The notes beneath the pieces were generated by a model that did no database searches, was not told the origin of the DNA, and saw only the letters and a list, made by a program, of their open reading frames with translations. From positions 48,554,570 to 48,618,569 of the forward strand of contig NC_133401.1 of assembly GCF_047511655.1 (NCBI RefSeq): DNA of 64,000 nucleotides, in the 5' to 3' direction. The stretch's first letter is position 1. Each line of letters starts with the position of its first letter. Below are positions 11,593-24,210 of the stretch, piece by piece. Origin of the DNA: Castor canadensis (lineage: Eukaryota; Chordata; Mammalia; Rodentia; Castoridae). Position numbers and translations under genes: made by a program.

Positions 11593-12397
11593 TTTTTTTT
11601 TCTTATTATTTTATTATTCATATGTGCATACAAGGCTTGGGTCATTTCTCCCCCCTACCCCCACTCCCTCCCTTACCACCCATCCACCCCCCCTCTCTCT
11701 CCCCCCCACCTCCTCAATACCCAGCAGAAACTATTTTGCCCTTATTTCTAATTTTGTTGTAGAGAGAGTATAAGCAATAATAGGAAGGAAAAAGGGTTTT
11801 TGCTGGTTGAGATAAGGATAGCTATACAGGGTATTGACTCACATTAATTTCCTGTGCGTGTGTGTTACCTTCTAGGTTAATTCTTTTTGCTCTCACCTTT
11901 TCTCTAGTTCCTGGTCCCCTTTTCCTATTGGCCTCAGTTGCTTTTAAGGTAACTGCTTTAGTTTCTCTGCGTTAAGGGCAACAAATGCTAGCTAATTTTT
12001 TAGGTGTCTTACCTATCCTCACCCCTCCCTTGTGTGCTCTCGCTTTTATCATGTGCTCAAAGTCCAATCCCATTGTTGTGTTTGCCCTTGATCTAATGTC
12101 CACATATGAGGGAGAACATACGATTTTTGGTCTTTTGGGCCAGGCTAACCTCACTCAGAATGATGTTCTCCAATTCCATCCATTTACCAGTGAATGATAA
12201 CATTTCGTTCTTCTTCATGGCTGCATAGAATTCCATTGTATATAGATACCACATTTTCTTAATCCATTCATCAGTGGTGGGGCATCTTGGCTGTTTCCAT
12301 AACTTGCCTATTGTGAATAGTGCCGCAATAAACATGGGTGTGCAGGTGCCTCTGGAGTAACCTGTATCATAGTCTTTTGGGTATATCCCCAAGAGTC
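11593..12397 (-). mobile_element. 5'-truncated L1 insertion
   Basis: Poly-T (the tail complement) comes directly after the left duplication, then a C-rich 3' UTR complement, then the complement of the ORF2 C-terminus. It stops abruptly at the right duplication. About 800 bp of L1 remain. The bracketing duplication and sharp 5' truncation are hallmarks of target-primed reverse transcription. Confidence 0.92.
12093..12397 (-). pseudogene. L1 ORF2 C-terminal remnant
   Basis: The minus strand keeps an uninterrupted frame of about 100 codons ending at the stop at 12093-12095. Its translation includes LLGIYPKDYD near the start, then MFIAALFTIGKLWKQPRCP and WIKKMWYLYTMEFYAAMKKN. This is the well-known C-terminal portion of the L1 reverse-transcriptase polyprotein, after the RT domain. 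The start lies in flanking DNA (a GTG codon), so this is the tail of a truncated insertion and not a gene. An undisrupted frame this long suggests a relatively recent insertion, though 100 codons can survive by chance. Confidence 0.9.
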
Positions 12398-12409
12398 TCA
12401 CGTACTTTC

Positions 12410-13681
12410 AAATGAATTAGCAAATTAAATGGATAGATTAAAATCTTTAAAGTGCAGAATAAAAATGGTGGAAACAGTTTGAATTATTGAAAAGTCTGAA
12501 TACACTTGAAACAATGTAGTCCCATGCTCTCAAGTATCTATTGTCAACTAGGCTGGTCCAGTCTTGCCCAAGCTGTATCTTTAGAGAACCTATTTTAATG
12601 AATAATTAATCTATTATTAATATTATATCAATTATTTATATGGACTTGGTGCTTCTGAAATACTTCCCAGGTCTTTGAAGAGATTTTTTTTCCACCTAAA
12701 TATTTTAATATTTTTGTTAAAAATAGAGATACAGTTTACACTAGCAATTTCTTGTTCATAGTATATCATATTTCACCCCAGGTTTTCACTCAATGACCAC
12801 AATGCCTTCTGGGGGACCACCAGTCTTGGGAGATGCTCCATGAAAACCACACATTTTATGGTTGAGGAACTTGGGAAACTGTCTTCTATAACTTACTCTT
12901 AGAGACTCCCAGCTCCTAGTTTTCACAGCAGTGCTATATCATCAGACTTCACAATCAGGAGGGTTTTCTTTTTATTGACCTCTCACCCATCCAAGGAGGC
13001 TTCTACTTCAATTTAGAGACCATTTGCTGGGACCTCTGGTGTGGCAGGCATCCAAGCCAAAGACACAGGGGACTCAGACATTGTCCCTGCCTTTGGAACA
13101 CAACTGAAAACAAATCATGACCAGGCAGAGTGATGAGGACCCCAGAGGCATGGAGGCACGAATTGTCCCCTCTGTCCTATCCATTCACTACCCACTGGGG
13201 GGCTGATTCCTTTCTGAAACCCACTCCTCACTCTACTCTGCCTTCCTTCCCTGTGGCTGAGGACAGACACAGATGTCCTGCCTCTCAGCTTCAGCCCACC
13301 TCTCACCCTAGGAAAATTTCAGAAAGCCCCGCACCTTCGTTTCCAAGCCTTTCCATTAGGTAGTTTTAGGTTGAAACATGTGAAATTGGCAATAGTCAAT
13401 CATTTTTATCCCCAAATGGCAATTTCATATAGTTCAACTTAATACTTCTTCCTTTTGGAGTGAGAGGAGGCAAATGGCCTGTCCTGTTTGGGCCCTTTGG
13501 CTTCTCTTTTGCAAGCCACTCCTTGTGTCATTCCTCAGGTTGGTGGGTCCTGTGGCTGTACCTTATGGCATTATTTCCTCTGAACACTCAGGGTTCATCC
13601 ACTCAGCTCCATGAAACCCCAGGCCTACCCTCTCTCCTGAGATGGGCCCTGCATTTCCCATCGCCAAGAAGGTCCTGCCAT
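12410..13681. other. Intergenic sequence, no gene recognised
   Basis: AT-rich to about 12.8 kb, then more GC-rich. No exon, RNA gene or named repeat is supported. Confidence 0.5.
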
Positions 13682-13746
13682 AGGAAGGAAGGAAAGAAGA
13701 AAGGAAGGAAGGGAGGAAGGGAGGGAAAGAGGGAGGGAGGGAGAGA
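13682..13746. repeat. (GGAA)n/(GGGA)n purine microsatellite
   Basis: About 65 bases of pure purine, made of AGGAA, GGAAG and GGGAG units. A GGT repeat follows shortly after (about 13751-13763). GGAA arrays are ETS-factor binding substrates in principle. Confidence 0.92.
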
Positions 13747-14074
13747 ATGTGGTGGTGGTGGTGACCCACCCTGTGATGGCCCCTAGCCCCAAAGCAAGAA
13801 TGGATATAGGAGTGTGGACAAGACTGGCACTGCTGGAGACATGGCTGAGGCCATATCATCACCTTGACGGGCACCATGATTTAATTTCTATATCCTTCCT
13901 GCAGTTTCTTCCAAACAAAGGCTGTCTGGCAGAGAGCAAATATCTTTGCAAAGATGGGAAACTGCAGGTACCAAGAAGTAAAACCCCTAGTGAATAGAGC
14001 AGAGAAGACCCCTGGTCAACACCAAGCTCAAAAGTATTTACTGAAATGAACAGACAGAAGTACAAATGGGATGT

Positions 14075-14757
14075 AAACTAGTCTAATCAGTATGGAAATC
14101 AGTAAGGGGGGGGTCATCAGAACACTGAAAATAGACCTATCTTATGACCCTTGCTGTATCACTTGGGCATATAGTGAAAGGTGTGTAAACCAAAACATAA
14201 GAGAGATAGCCGCACATTCATGCTTTTTGTAGCACTATTCACAATAGTCAGCCTAGGTGCCCCCAAACCAATGAATGGATAAAGAAAATATGGCATATAT
14301 GCACCATGGAGCTTTATTCATCCATAAACAGGAATGAAATTATGTCATTTGCAGGATAATGGATGGAACTGGAGATCATGTTGAGCAAGTTAAGCCAAGC
14401 TCAAAAAGCCAAATGTTTTTGCTCATATGTGGAATCTAGACCTAATAACAGTGATGTGACATGGGTGTAAAAAGGGGACAGTCAGGGGGGTCAGTGGGAG
14501 GGGGAAGAGGGTGTGAAGGGTATTGGAATATGTTATATATACATGTATGCATGTATACACACATATATATATATTTGTGGATAGCATAATGAAACCTACC
14601 AAACACTGTTTACAAAAGGGGGGAGGGTTAAGGAATATAATACAGGGGTGAACTTGTTCAAAGTACACTGTACATATCTATGGAATTATCACAATGAAAC
14701 CCCTTGAATATTAATGAGTGCTAATAAATAAAGGATCACCAGCCTGGATTAAAAAAT
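14075..14757 (+). mobile_element. L1 ORF2 C-terminus plus 3' UTR
   Basis: Forward-orientation L1: 'gtagcactattcacaatagt', 'caatgaatggataaagaaaa', 'tatggcatatatgcaccatgg' (ORF2 C-terminal coding, now broken), then 'atgtttttgctcatatgtgg', a G-rich 3' UTR and an A-rich tail ending near 14757. No long frame survives. Confidence 0.9.
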
Positions 14758-17376
14758 AAAAACAAAGACAGAAAGTCTCTCTGGTTGACAATGTCACAAT
14801 TGTCATGTGATTGGGTGTTCATATTGTATATGATACGATGAGTGTGCTCCAGGGGACAAAAGGAGACTGTGGGCCCCCACCCAGTGGAGGAGAGGGATCC
14901 TTTAGCCAAGTGGGGAAATCATATTGGACATATCAGAATACATTTGTAACTTCCATGACCCAAGGGACAAAATATTCTCATGGACACCGTGGTCACATTT
15001 TATGCAACGGATGCTTTTCTGAAGACATTGCATAATTCAAGACAAAGTTTCCCAAAGCAATAAATGCAAAGTCGGATGTGTTCCAGGAGAACATAAATCT
15101 ATAATTACTGTGTTGTCTTTTTGCTTTAAAGCTGTTTTTTATTTTCTTAGCATCATTGTTAAGATTTCACAGAGCCTTTCCCTACATTAACAGGACATCA
15201 GAGAGTGTGGGTGAATTTTGTTTTGGCGTTTTACCATGTCAACTTCCCTTGTAAAGATTTTTGATTTGGGGGAGTTTTCTATAGACTTTTGAATTAGCAG
15301 GCTCAGTCAAGAGCTTTTAGATGACAATGCTGCTCTAATAGACATTAAAGGATAATAAATTATGTCTGCAAAGATTAAAGTATTAGCAAAATAGTCACCA
15401 TGATTCTATTCAATCTTTGATGTATGCAAACAGCACTTAGATTTGCAGACTACCAGATCCTAAAAAAGGAAGGCAGGCATTTTGGAGGCCTGACACGGGA
15501 AACATGTAGGCTTTCCAGGGTCCTCTGCCAGTCTTGAAATTATGCAATTCTTGATGGTTTGTTTTTTAATTGTGGAGGATTCACATTAACTCCAATTTAG
15601 TGAATAACATGAGATTTTACCAATCATGTTTTCTATGATATGGCTTCAGACATGGATAACTCAGATTTTTATGAAAGCAGCCATGCTGGAATGACTGATT
15701 CCATGTGCCTGGTAATTTATATTGGCAATCTTGCAGGGGGAGGGCAGGGCCTGAGAAGATTTGAAGAAAGGAGGAGAAGGGAAGCCATGGGCAGCAAAGG
15801 GAAGGGGCTTTCTACCTCCAGAATGCTGCTCTGCATGAGGACTTCTGACAGCAAGGCAATGAAACCAGTGGACTGACTCTCTACTCCTACTGGAAAATAC
15901 CGGGACTCTCCAGGTGTGTGCATTCATGAATAGTCCTGGAAGGCGGCTCTCAAAGTGTGATCTGGGAATCAGCCACCACCACATCAGCTGTACCTGGGAA
16001 TTCAGGGCTCTGTGGATCGTGATTCAGAACTGCAGGACAAGTCCCAAGATTCTGCTTCAGTAAGGAGCTCCTAGAGGATACTGATGCTTCTGGGGCACAG
16101 ACCACAGTGAGTGGTGGCTGCAGGGTGCTTTGGGGGCCTGCCTATCCCCACCACCACCACCACTACCACCAAATATCTTTTCCCTTACTTGCAAGTGCTT
16201 AAAGGAGAAAAGGAGTAACACAAAGTAACAGGATTTGTGATGAAATAATCTTCCACAAGATGAAATGATTGACAGTTGCAAGGAACTCTGCCTTTGTGAT
16301 AGTGGAGAGATGAGATGGTGAGGGACCTGTCTTTGACCCCAGAGAGAGGCCAGAAATGGGGGTCTGTGGAAGCCAAAGTCATTTTTGAAGATTTGACCAT
16401 TCTGTACGGGCCAACCCAGCAAAAACTAAGCTACCAGAGCCTCTCAGGGTCTCTCAGGTCTTAGGCTGCGTTTGTTATTTAATATGTCTGACTTCACATA
16501 AAGGAGCTTTGTTTGAAGAGGTGAGCTAATTGTGGTATCAGGGCATATGATATAGACCTTGCCCTCAAGGACTATAATGTAACTTTTAACTATTTCCAGA
16601 ACAACACTCAAGCAACCAAACTGTTCAGAAACCGCAATGATTAGTTTTCAGCTTTTAAGTACTTTTTCGTTCTGGATAAAAAGTAGAAAATCTTGCAGGA
16701 GCTGCTTGCTTCTCCAAAAACCATAGGTCCATTACATGTCAAAATATATTCAGCTTCTTGGGGAAATGAGATGACAACTAATTTTCTCATAAATGTCATC
16801 GTGGCATGCACCCAAAGACCAGCAGGCAATGTGCAGGGATGGAGGAGCTACGCGTAGGATTACTCACATTGACTTTCTTCTTTAAATGTTTCATTCCTTG
16901 AACTGTGGTTTTAATGATGTTTAGACTCTAAAAAACATTCAGTTTGGAAGGCCAAATGGTCTCTGAACTGTTTCTATTGTGCATTGTATCGGGAGGGATA
17001 GAATACCCTCATTATTCCTCTACAGTCAGGACAGGAAAGCGATTAAACCTTTTGATAAGAAGATAAATGATAGGAAATCCATCTGAAAGCTTGCACTGCC
17101 CCAAGTCAGAGTTTCCACACGGAGCCAGGACAAAGCCTTCCTTCTGTGTGGGGCGCCCTGGGCAGCCTCATCTTTCCAGCTGTTGTCCCACATTGGCTGG
17201 GGCACTCTTTGAGACCCACACCTGTGGTAGTTGTGTTTCCTGAAAGCAGGACCCAGGAATCTAGGTCAGCCCCTTCTTATGAGCCTCTAGAACACTCAAC
17301 ACTTTTGAAGCAAAATAGTTCTATGTCTGCATCCTTGAAGCTCTGTGGCACACATGGGCACATGTGGGTTTTTGTT
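14758..17376. other. Repeat-poor intergenic block
   Basis: No gene seen. It contains a repeat-free AT-rich segment at about 15040-15440, listed as a candidate conserved element, and a short ACC-repeat run at about 16149-16170. Confidence 0.5.
15040..15440. promoter_or_regulatory. Candidate conserved noncoding element (untested)
   Basis: AT-rich, high-complexity sequence with no repeat or coding character. It has several homeodomain-like cores (TAATTA/ATTA types near 15100, 15290 and 15355). SEMA6A is a developmentally regulated guidance gene, so distal enhancers nearby are plausible. Conservation cannot be seen from one sequence. Confidence 0.25.
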
Positions 17377-17444
17377 GGATGGATGGATGGATGGATGGAT
17401 AGATGGATAGATGGATAGGATAGATGGGTAGATGGATGGATGGA
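17377..17444. repeat. (GGAT)n microsatellite
   Basis: About 68 bases of ATGG units with scattered ATAG variants. Confidence 0.95.
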
Positions 17445-20400
17445 GGCTTATTAAGTTTTAAAGAGGCTTTCATTGAATGGTTGGCCCTGTGCCAGACCTC
17501 TCTATATGAGCTGGTAATTGACATACTTGGATCTAGTCCTACTCCTGTCATTAGAGTAGTAACACTATGTAAGTAATTTACTGTCCAAGGCACAGGCTTC
17601 TCTTTTGGGAAGTCAGAAGGAGCCCATCTTTCTCAGAAAGTCTTTGTGGACAAAATAATTTATTTGAAAATTATATTCATGGACTCCTACATTCTCCAAC
17701 AGCTCAAACCACCTTCCCTACCCCTGCTTCAAGCTCTCCTTCGAGGCCTTGAAGGCACTCAGGCACACAGGCCCTGCAGCTCCCACTCCCTCTTCCTTTA
17801 GCTCAGGCTGCATAGAGCAGGGTCTGGATTCCAGTCCTGAGTTTAATATCCACAGAGCAGGGAACTGAGAGATTTGGAAATGCTACTGTCAGAGCCCAGA
17901 TGCCTCCATGGCTGAGCTTCTGCCCTTCAAGGGAGGATGGCATGATTACATTAGGACTGACCAACCCCAAGACGAATTCTCGTCTTAGTCCATAAAAGTG
18001 CCCAAGTTGTGAATAGCAAGGATGCAGATTTTTAAAAATCTAATTGTCATTTCTTTGGGAAAAAAAAGTTTCCTTTTCTTATGTATAAGTAAATAAACAA
18101 AAGAAAACCTCCCTAAACTTTCCATTAGTCATTCTGTTTATGCTTTCGATCTCTTGTCTGACAAATTAACAACTTTGTCACTTCCACAAGCCATATTAAG
18201 CTCTCTGCCCTTTTGGAATTAATTGTGATAGGCTGACAGAACTCCAGAGAGCCTTGAAGAATACATTTGACTCTATTGCCGGCTCACTCTAAATTTTGCC
18301 TCACTCATGTGAAATCAGTGGGACTTTGTGATCCTGAATCAGAGTTTATCAAATTAGAGCTTTCTTTGGTGTCACAGTAAATTAGAGCACAAATGATTTT
18401 CTTGAATAATACTGATGCAACAAGGCTGATGGTTCTATTTGCTGTCTTGTTTATAAAATGATATTGTTTACATGAATTAATTTAAGCAGCTACTTTAGCT
18501 AGGATTGAGGATAAATTTATGTTTGGACCCCAAATTTCCCATATTAGCACTGGCTAATAAACTTTTTAAAAGAAGGACACATCAATGAAATTACTTTGGG
18601 GCTACACAGATCTTTGGTTTAAGAATCAAATGATGTACACTTTGATCCCGGTTTTTCCATTTACTTCCTGGCTGTCTAGAGTAGATGCCTGGTGGTTTTT
18701 CCTGTCGCCACTCAGGTCCTTGTCTTCAAGTATCAGCCACTCTTTCCATTCATGCTCCATGTTTTCCCTGGAGTAGGTCCCTCACTCCAGCTCTAGGGAC
18801 ATTAAGTGATGGTGATTAAGTTCACACTGGACAATGCAATTCAATCTGTGACTTTTACTGGAACTATTGAGAACTTTCTTAATTTTTCTCTGGGGTTGCC
18901 CAGAGGCCATTTTTGTTACCTCACAGGAAGACAAATGCATTGCCAAGAAACAGAGAAAGACATAGTTAGGACATTAACTGAACACCTAGATAAAGTTATA
19001 ACTGCAGAAAAGTAACATCTGGACCTTTCAAATACAGGAGGCAACAGTCCCCCTCCCCCTTGTCTGCATTCTTTTTCTCCTTCCTTCCTTCCTTCCTTAT
19101 GTCTGCTTTGGTTTTTATCATTTGTAACCAAAAGAACAATGACCTTAGCAAATGGCTTACCCTTACTGGGCTTTAGTATATAATTGATAAAGGAAATGAG
19201 GTCCTTTTATCAAAGAGTGTTTATGGCTAAAAGGCACAATGTAGAGGCCATGAAACACTTCTGGAAGTATATTCATTCCAGGAATCAATATAGATCCAGA
19301 GACCGGAAAGAGGCAACTCCAAGGACCTTAGCCAGCTCTGCATCTAGGGAGAGTGGCCTCATTGTCATGAGAGGCCACCTCAGTCATTTGAGTGGGTTGG
19401 GAATGGGCTATCTGCTCTCACCATGTCACACCTGCACCAGAGGCTGACAACTTAATTATTGCTAATACATTGCGGCCCATGAGGCACATATAACTAGCAT
19501 AGTGAATGTCCAGAACTCAGTGAGGTACAGGCAGACAAGCAATTGCATTCTTTCTCACTGAAGGCCATTTCCCCACCTGTGGAATAATGCTCAAGCAAGC
19601 CCATGGCTATCCCTGTCATTAGTAGATAATACAAAAGTTCTCCAGTCACTTTAAGTCATAAAGGGTTTCTTTTAAATAATTAGATACCTAGTCTGCCACA
19701 ATCATTAGATCAAACTTAATTAAAAAATTCAGTCTTCTACCCCTTCCTCATTGGTCCTGAGCAGTAGGGTAGAGAGGATGGTTGTCTTCTTTCCTGCCCT
19801 TCTTCCTCTCGTCCCTCTCCTCCTCTTCACTTCACCAGGTGCTCTGGGTCCTGCAAAGCTTAGAGACAGTGGAGGGAGGACAGGGAAAGGATAGCAAATG
19901 TTATATTTGGCTGACACAGCCCCTATTACTTTCTGGTTGGGCAAGCTCCCAACAGGGATTTTTAATTGGTTTCTGTGCAGGACATTCTCTTCCTGGGAGA
20001 ATTTAGCTGAAATGAACTCTACTCTTTCTCCCTTGTTCCCTGCACATTTAGCAGGGAGATCCACTGAATCTCACTTCCCCTCTGGCTAGCTCAGGGGTGG
20101 GGAGGGGAGTTGGGATTAAGAGTTCACCAAACGAGTTCCCTTCCTGGGGTCTCACTTCTAATCCCTGGGAAATTGCCATGGTAGAAGTGTATTCAGCCCT
20201 CAAGTCTACTCTTTCTACTTGGTTTCCCCCCCATCATCCCCCTGGCTGCAAGTCTGTCTTCAGCAAGCCTCTATCTGTGAACTTCTTCAGGTGTGAACTT
20301 ACACACTCCAGGCAGCATAGACCCATCTCTCCAAGCAATTCATTTGAAACCCTCTTTGTTGGGTTGAAAAGAAGGAACTTACCCTGCCTTCTCAACCCAG

Positions 20401-20924
20401 CACAGACAGGGAGCACCCAGAGGCCTTAGAGCACACACTCAGTTGTCCCCATAGAAAGTCCAACAGCTTCCTTAACCACTGCCCCTTGTATCAGGGGAAA
20501 GTCTTCCCCATGACTGTACAAGTCGTCTAGCACTTTGCGTTGAGTTCGGCTTTCTTGACTTCCAATTCCCCCAAATGCTTCTCAGCCTCTGGGGCCTCAG
20601 TCAACAATGAGACATAATGGGCCCCATTTTAATATCCGAGCCCATGTCTATGATCGATGTCAGGATTTACTTCTGCCAGTGGAATGTTACTGCTGGAGGC
20701 ATCTTTCATTCTACCCTTGGACCTTTCCCGAGATCATTTCTCTGTCTAGAAGACAATAGGGTCAGGGCCACTATAGTCTTGGGAATGAAAGTCACCTACC
20801 TTGCCACAGTATTCCTATGCTTGTTCCTATGCTCATTTGAAAGGATTTCAAATGAGACTTCTAGCTGCTCTTACTGGTATCTTGCATCATTACTTAGATT
20901 CTAACATGAACACCTATGTGAGTC
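17445..20924. other. Repeat-poor intergenic block
   Basis: No gene seen. It includes an AT-rich candidate element at about 18120-18500 and a short CTTC run near 19078-19100. Open frames in both directions around 19.7-20.4 kb have no family resemblance. Confidence 0.5.
18120..18500. promoter_or_regulatory. Candidate conserved noncoding element (untested)
   Basis: Complex AT-rich segment without repeats. Motifs such as 'ggaattaattgtgatagg' and 'acatgaattaatttaagc' hold paired homeodomain-like TTAATT cores. The regulatory role is inference. Confidence 0.25.
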
Positions 20925-21020
20925 AGACTCACAAAAAGGGAGTCCCTGAGAGGTTAAGTAGCTTGTTCAAGGTCACACAGCCCAACCACAGTAAGAACTC
21001 CGAGTGTGACCGCCTGCCCG
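20925..21020 (-). repeat. MIR SINE fragment
   Basis: 'gagaggttaagtagcttgtt' followed by 'caaggtcacacagcccaac' is the reverse complement of the MIR core. Confidence 0.8.
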
Positions 21021-22049
21021 TGATGCTGGCCTCTGGACCTTGCAAACTTCTTTCTAACTCATTATCATCTGCTAAAATCCCTTCTCCCAGTTTCCCACAG
21101 AAGCTGAGACGTCTGCAGATTCATATGAAGCAGCATGAAAACATTTCTAGAATTCATTTCCATTTCCATTTCTAGTTCTAAGGAGGTGTTAAATTCAGAG
21201 TATTTTACTGATCATTTTTCTTCCAGCAGCAATAATTGTTTTGAAGGACTTGACATGCATTTCACCAGGGCTTGGTGCTACTCACTGGGCAGGGAACAGT
21301 GGGGAACTGAATTCCAAGATCTAAATTTGCATTGTGCGGCACCTCTACAGCAAGCGGGAACACCCCAGTCTCATTAACCATAATGACAGGTGTGTGCTAA
21401 GCTCTTCCTCATTGCCTGAAATATATTTTATCCTTTGGGGATCCATTCTGATCCTTGGCCCTTTGGTGCACCCAACCTCCACAGCACTTGCTCTGTAATT
21501 TATAAAAGATGTGTGTTGCACCTGGGTGCCTCAGAAAATTTAAAATAATTTAAAAGCATTCTACACCAGCCTTAAATTAAAGCTCCCCAAATCCCTTGCC
21601 TGACGAGTGTAATTAAACTCCGACCCACACAGTCTGCTAGTACATCCTAGGGATCAGGGGGCCTGGGCTGGGTTTGTGGGAAGGAGTGTCTTCAGAGCTT
21701 GTAGGGAGAGAATGATCATCCCCCAGACAGCAGGGCAAACTAAGTGCAGACCCGAGTCTATAAATAAAGCTTGCCAGAGCACCATCATTCCAACATGCTC
21801 TACCTTCTTCATCTCTCCTGCCCATCGCTGAGGAGTACGGTCCAGACTGGCTCACCCCCAGTTTTCAAGAAAACCAGTAAGGTGAATGAACCATTTTCTC
21901 CCAGTGTTGGGGTCACTTTGCTCAGCCAAGGAGGTCTTCTGTGTGCTGTGCGCTTGAGGCTAGACCTGAATAAGCTGCTAAAGCAACAATGACTTCCCAT
22001 GTTACCTTACATACCATTTTCTAGATCAGGAAACTTGAGATGCCATGAA
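21021..22049. other. Intergenic sequence, no gene recognised
   Basis: No exon or named repeat is supported. An AT-rich patch sits at about 21530-21615. Confidence 0.5.
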
Positions 22050-22268
22050 AAGCACTGAATTTGGAATTAGAGGGAAGCTGGTTTGAGTCTTGATGCTACC
22101 ACCCACTGAGGGAGTGGCCTCCTGCCAGTAACATGACCTCTTGGCCACAGTTTCCAGAGGCAGGCAGATAACAAAGCCCACTCTGCAACAGCTGTCTTAA
22201 CAATTAAACAAAGTAACATTTGCGACTTTGCCTGGCACAGGGATGGACACTATGGTGAATTCTCAGGG
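22050..22268 (+). repeat. MIR SINE
   Basis: 'agcactgaatttggaattag', 'gctggtttgagtcttgatgc', 'aacatgacctcttggccaca' and 'gactttgcctggcacaggga' follow the forward MIR order over nearly full length. Confidence 0.7.
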
Positions 22269-22739
22269 TGGTGCTGTCACCACGGCACAAAACTCACCTG
22301 ATGTTTAGCCATTTGGCACTTTTTTCCCATGGTGGCAGATCATTCCGTTCTTCCTCTTGTTTCCAAATGTGAAAGTGAATGTTGTTCCATTAGCTCCCAG
22401 ATAATCAAAGCTTGGGACTGTAGAGAAACAAAATGATTCCATTTAGACAATAAAGAAAAAGATTAGCTTAGGATCTAAAAGATCGAGACAATGTTAACTG
22501 TGTACTTGGGACTGGAGGTTCTCCCTTACTCCCTAGAATTGCAGTCACATTTGGCAACCTCACTGGGCAGTTAAATGTGACTAGTCCCAAAATGAGACAC
22601 CTGTACTGGATGTACATCTGCATCCCTTAAATATCTCCCTAAACATTTCCATAGTGATTACAAGTTGTAATGATATTTTAGGTATAGGGCTAAATAAAAT
22701 ATATGTTGAAAATTAATTTCACTGGCTCTTTTAGCTTTT
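22269..22739. other. Intergenic sequence, no gene recognised
   Basis: Nothing recognised in this stretch. Confidence 0.5.
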
Positions 22740-22942
22740 TTTGTGTATTGGGTTTGAGCTCAAACTTGCTAGGCAGTTGCTCTACCACTTAAGCCACTCT
22801 GCAGGTCCTGCTTTGTGTTGGGTATTTTTGAGATAGGTTCTTAGGAGTTCTTTTGCCCAGGCTGGCTTCGAACCACGATCCTCCTGATCTCTGCGTCCTG
22901 AGTAGCTAGGATCACAGGTGCCAGCCACCAGCACCCGGTTTC
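22740..22942 (-). repeat. Composite B1+ID SINE
   Basis: In element orientation, a 7SL-derived half ('ccgggtgctggtggctggca' to 'cctatctcaaaaatacc') is joined to a tRNA-derived half ('gtggcttaagtggtagagca'). The same fusion recurs at 24211, 25797 and 30665, so it is a family and not a chance junction. Confidence 0.88.
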
Positions 22943-23879
22943 TTTTAAATTTTTTAATGGAGCTACAGAAAATTAAAAGTTACTTATGTGGATCACATCA
23001 CATTTATGCTGGATGGTGCTGCCCATGAGGTGTCCTTTGTCTCCAATGTAAGAGGTAGACACACATCTGAATCTGCTCGAACAACAGGTTTTGTGTCTGG
23101 ATTCATGTGTGATTGCTCAGAAACCTCAGAATTCACACCAAAGCGAGGGGGCAGCACAGGATGACTGAGTCTGTAAATGTCCCTGGTTCCACCATGACAC
23201 AAAAGCCTTTGGGAGTAAGGTTGAAAAGACTCTTGTTCCTGGGTCTTCTTTCTCTGCCCACTGAGAATGGGCAGTTTCTCTCCTGATTATATTACAGGAA
23301 GAGGGATAAAGAGAGGGAGAGAGAAGTGAATGAAGAGGGAGAGAGAGAGAGAGAGAAAGAGGGTCAGGGAGAGAGAATGAATGAGGTTGACCTACCTAAA
23401 GTCATCATTTATAGTTAAGAAGAATTTCCTCCACCTAGCCAGCCAACTGATTGGCTGTTCCTAGTCATGAAAGTGTCTCTGAGCCAATCAGCTATATGAG
23501 AAGGTCAGTGATAAGACTCAGATCAACCACCCTGTTCAAACAGCTTGGGCCTCTTCCTTCCTCAGTGGCCATGACAGGGACCAATTCCATCATTGCCTTG
23601 GCCAATAAAAAAATATTGTTAAGATTAATGAAGTGTGATCAGTTTCAAGGAGTGATGGTGAAAAATGTTCTGGAGTAGTGATTAGTTAATGAAGAAATAG
23701 GACTCCCTCCATGACCATGGAGCTGAATCTGACCTCTCAGCTCTTTTTCAGCTCTTTTCTATCCATGTGTATCCAATTGCTATTTGGATTCTGGACAATG
23801 CACAGAGAGAATCAGGTGGGACACTGCAGAATGAACGGACATCACACTGCTGTGGAAAGAGGGCCCTTGTTATAGCCCT
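22943..23879. other. Intergenic sequence with purine microsatellite
   Basis: A GA-rich tract lies at 23297-23380. After it, CCAAT/ATTGG boxes at about 23447, 23482 and 23600 fall in a short interval, but there is no accompanying CpG island or exon. Confidence 0.5.
23297..23380. repeat. GA-rich purine tract
   Basis: GAGAGG and GAGA units with few interruptions, including an 18-base GA core at about 23339-23356. Confidence 0.85.
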
Positions 23880-24039
23880 AGTATGGCCTTAATTGTATTT
23901 CCCTCAAATTCTAAACCCCCAGAACTTCAGAATGTGACTGTTTAGAGACAGGACTTTCAAAGAGGTGATTAAATTAACATGAAGTCATGAGGACTGTTCC
24001 TAATCCAATGTGACTGATGTCCTTATAAGAAGAGATTAA

Positions 24040-24160
24040 GGGCTGGAGGTGTGGTTCAAGTGGTAGAAGACTTGCCTGGCAAGTGCAAGGCCTTGACTTC
24101 AAACCCCAGTACTATTAAATAAATAAGTAAATACATAAATAAATTAATTAATTGATAACA
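24040..24160 (+). repeat. ID-like SINE nested in LTR
   Basis: 'gggctggaggtgtggttcaa' to 'cttcaaaccccagtactatt' followed by a TAAA/TTAA-rich tail. Flanks 'ataagaagag' and 'ataacaagag' look like a slightly decayed target-site duplication. Confidence 0.88.
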
Positions 24161-24210
24161 AGAGGAAGGACATTCAAAGGCACAAATGAAGAAAAGAAGC
24201 CTTAGAAGAA

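Noticed and set aside
24040..24110. Possible tRNA gene
   Set aside because: Only A- and B-box-like sequence of an ID SINE. No tRNA cloverleaf is evident, and it has a retroposon tail.
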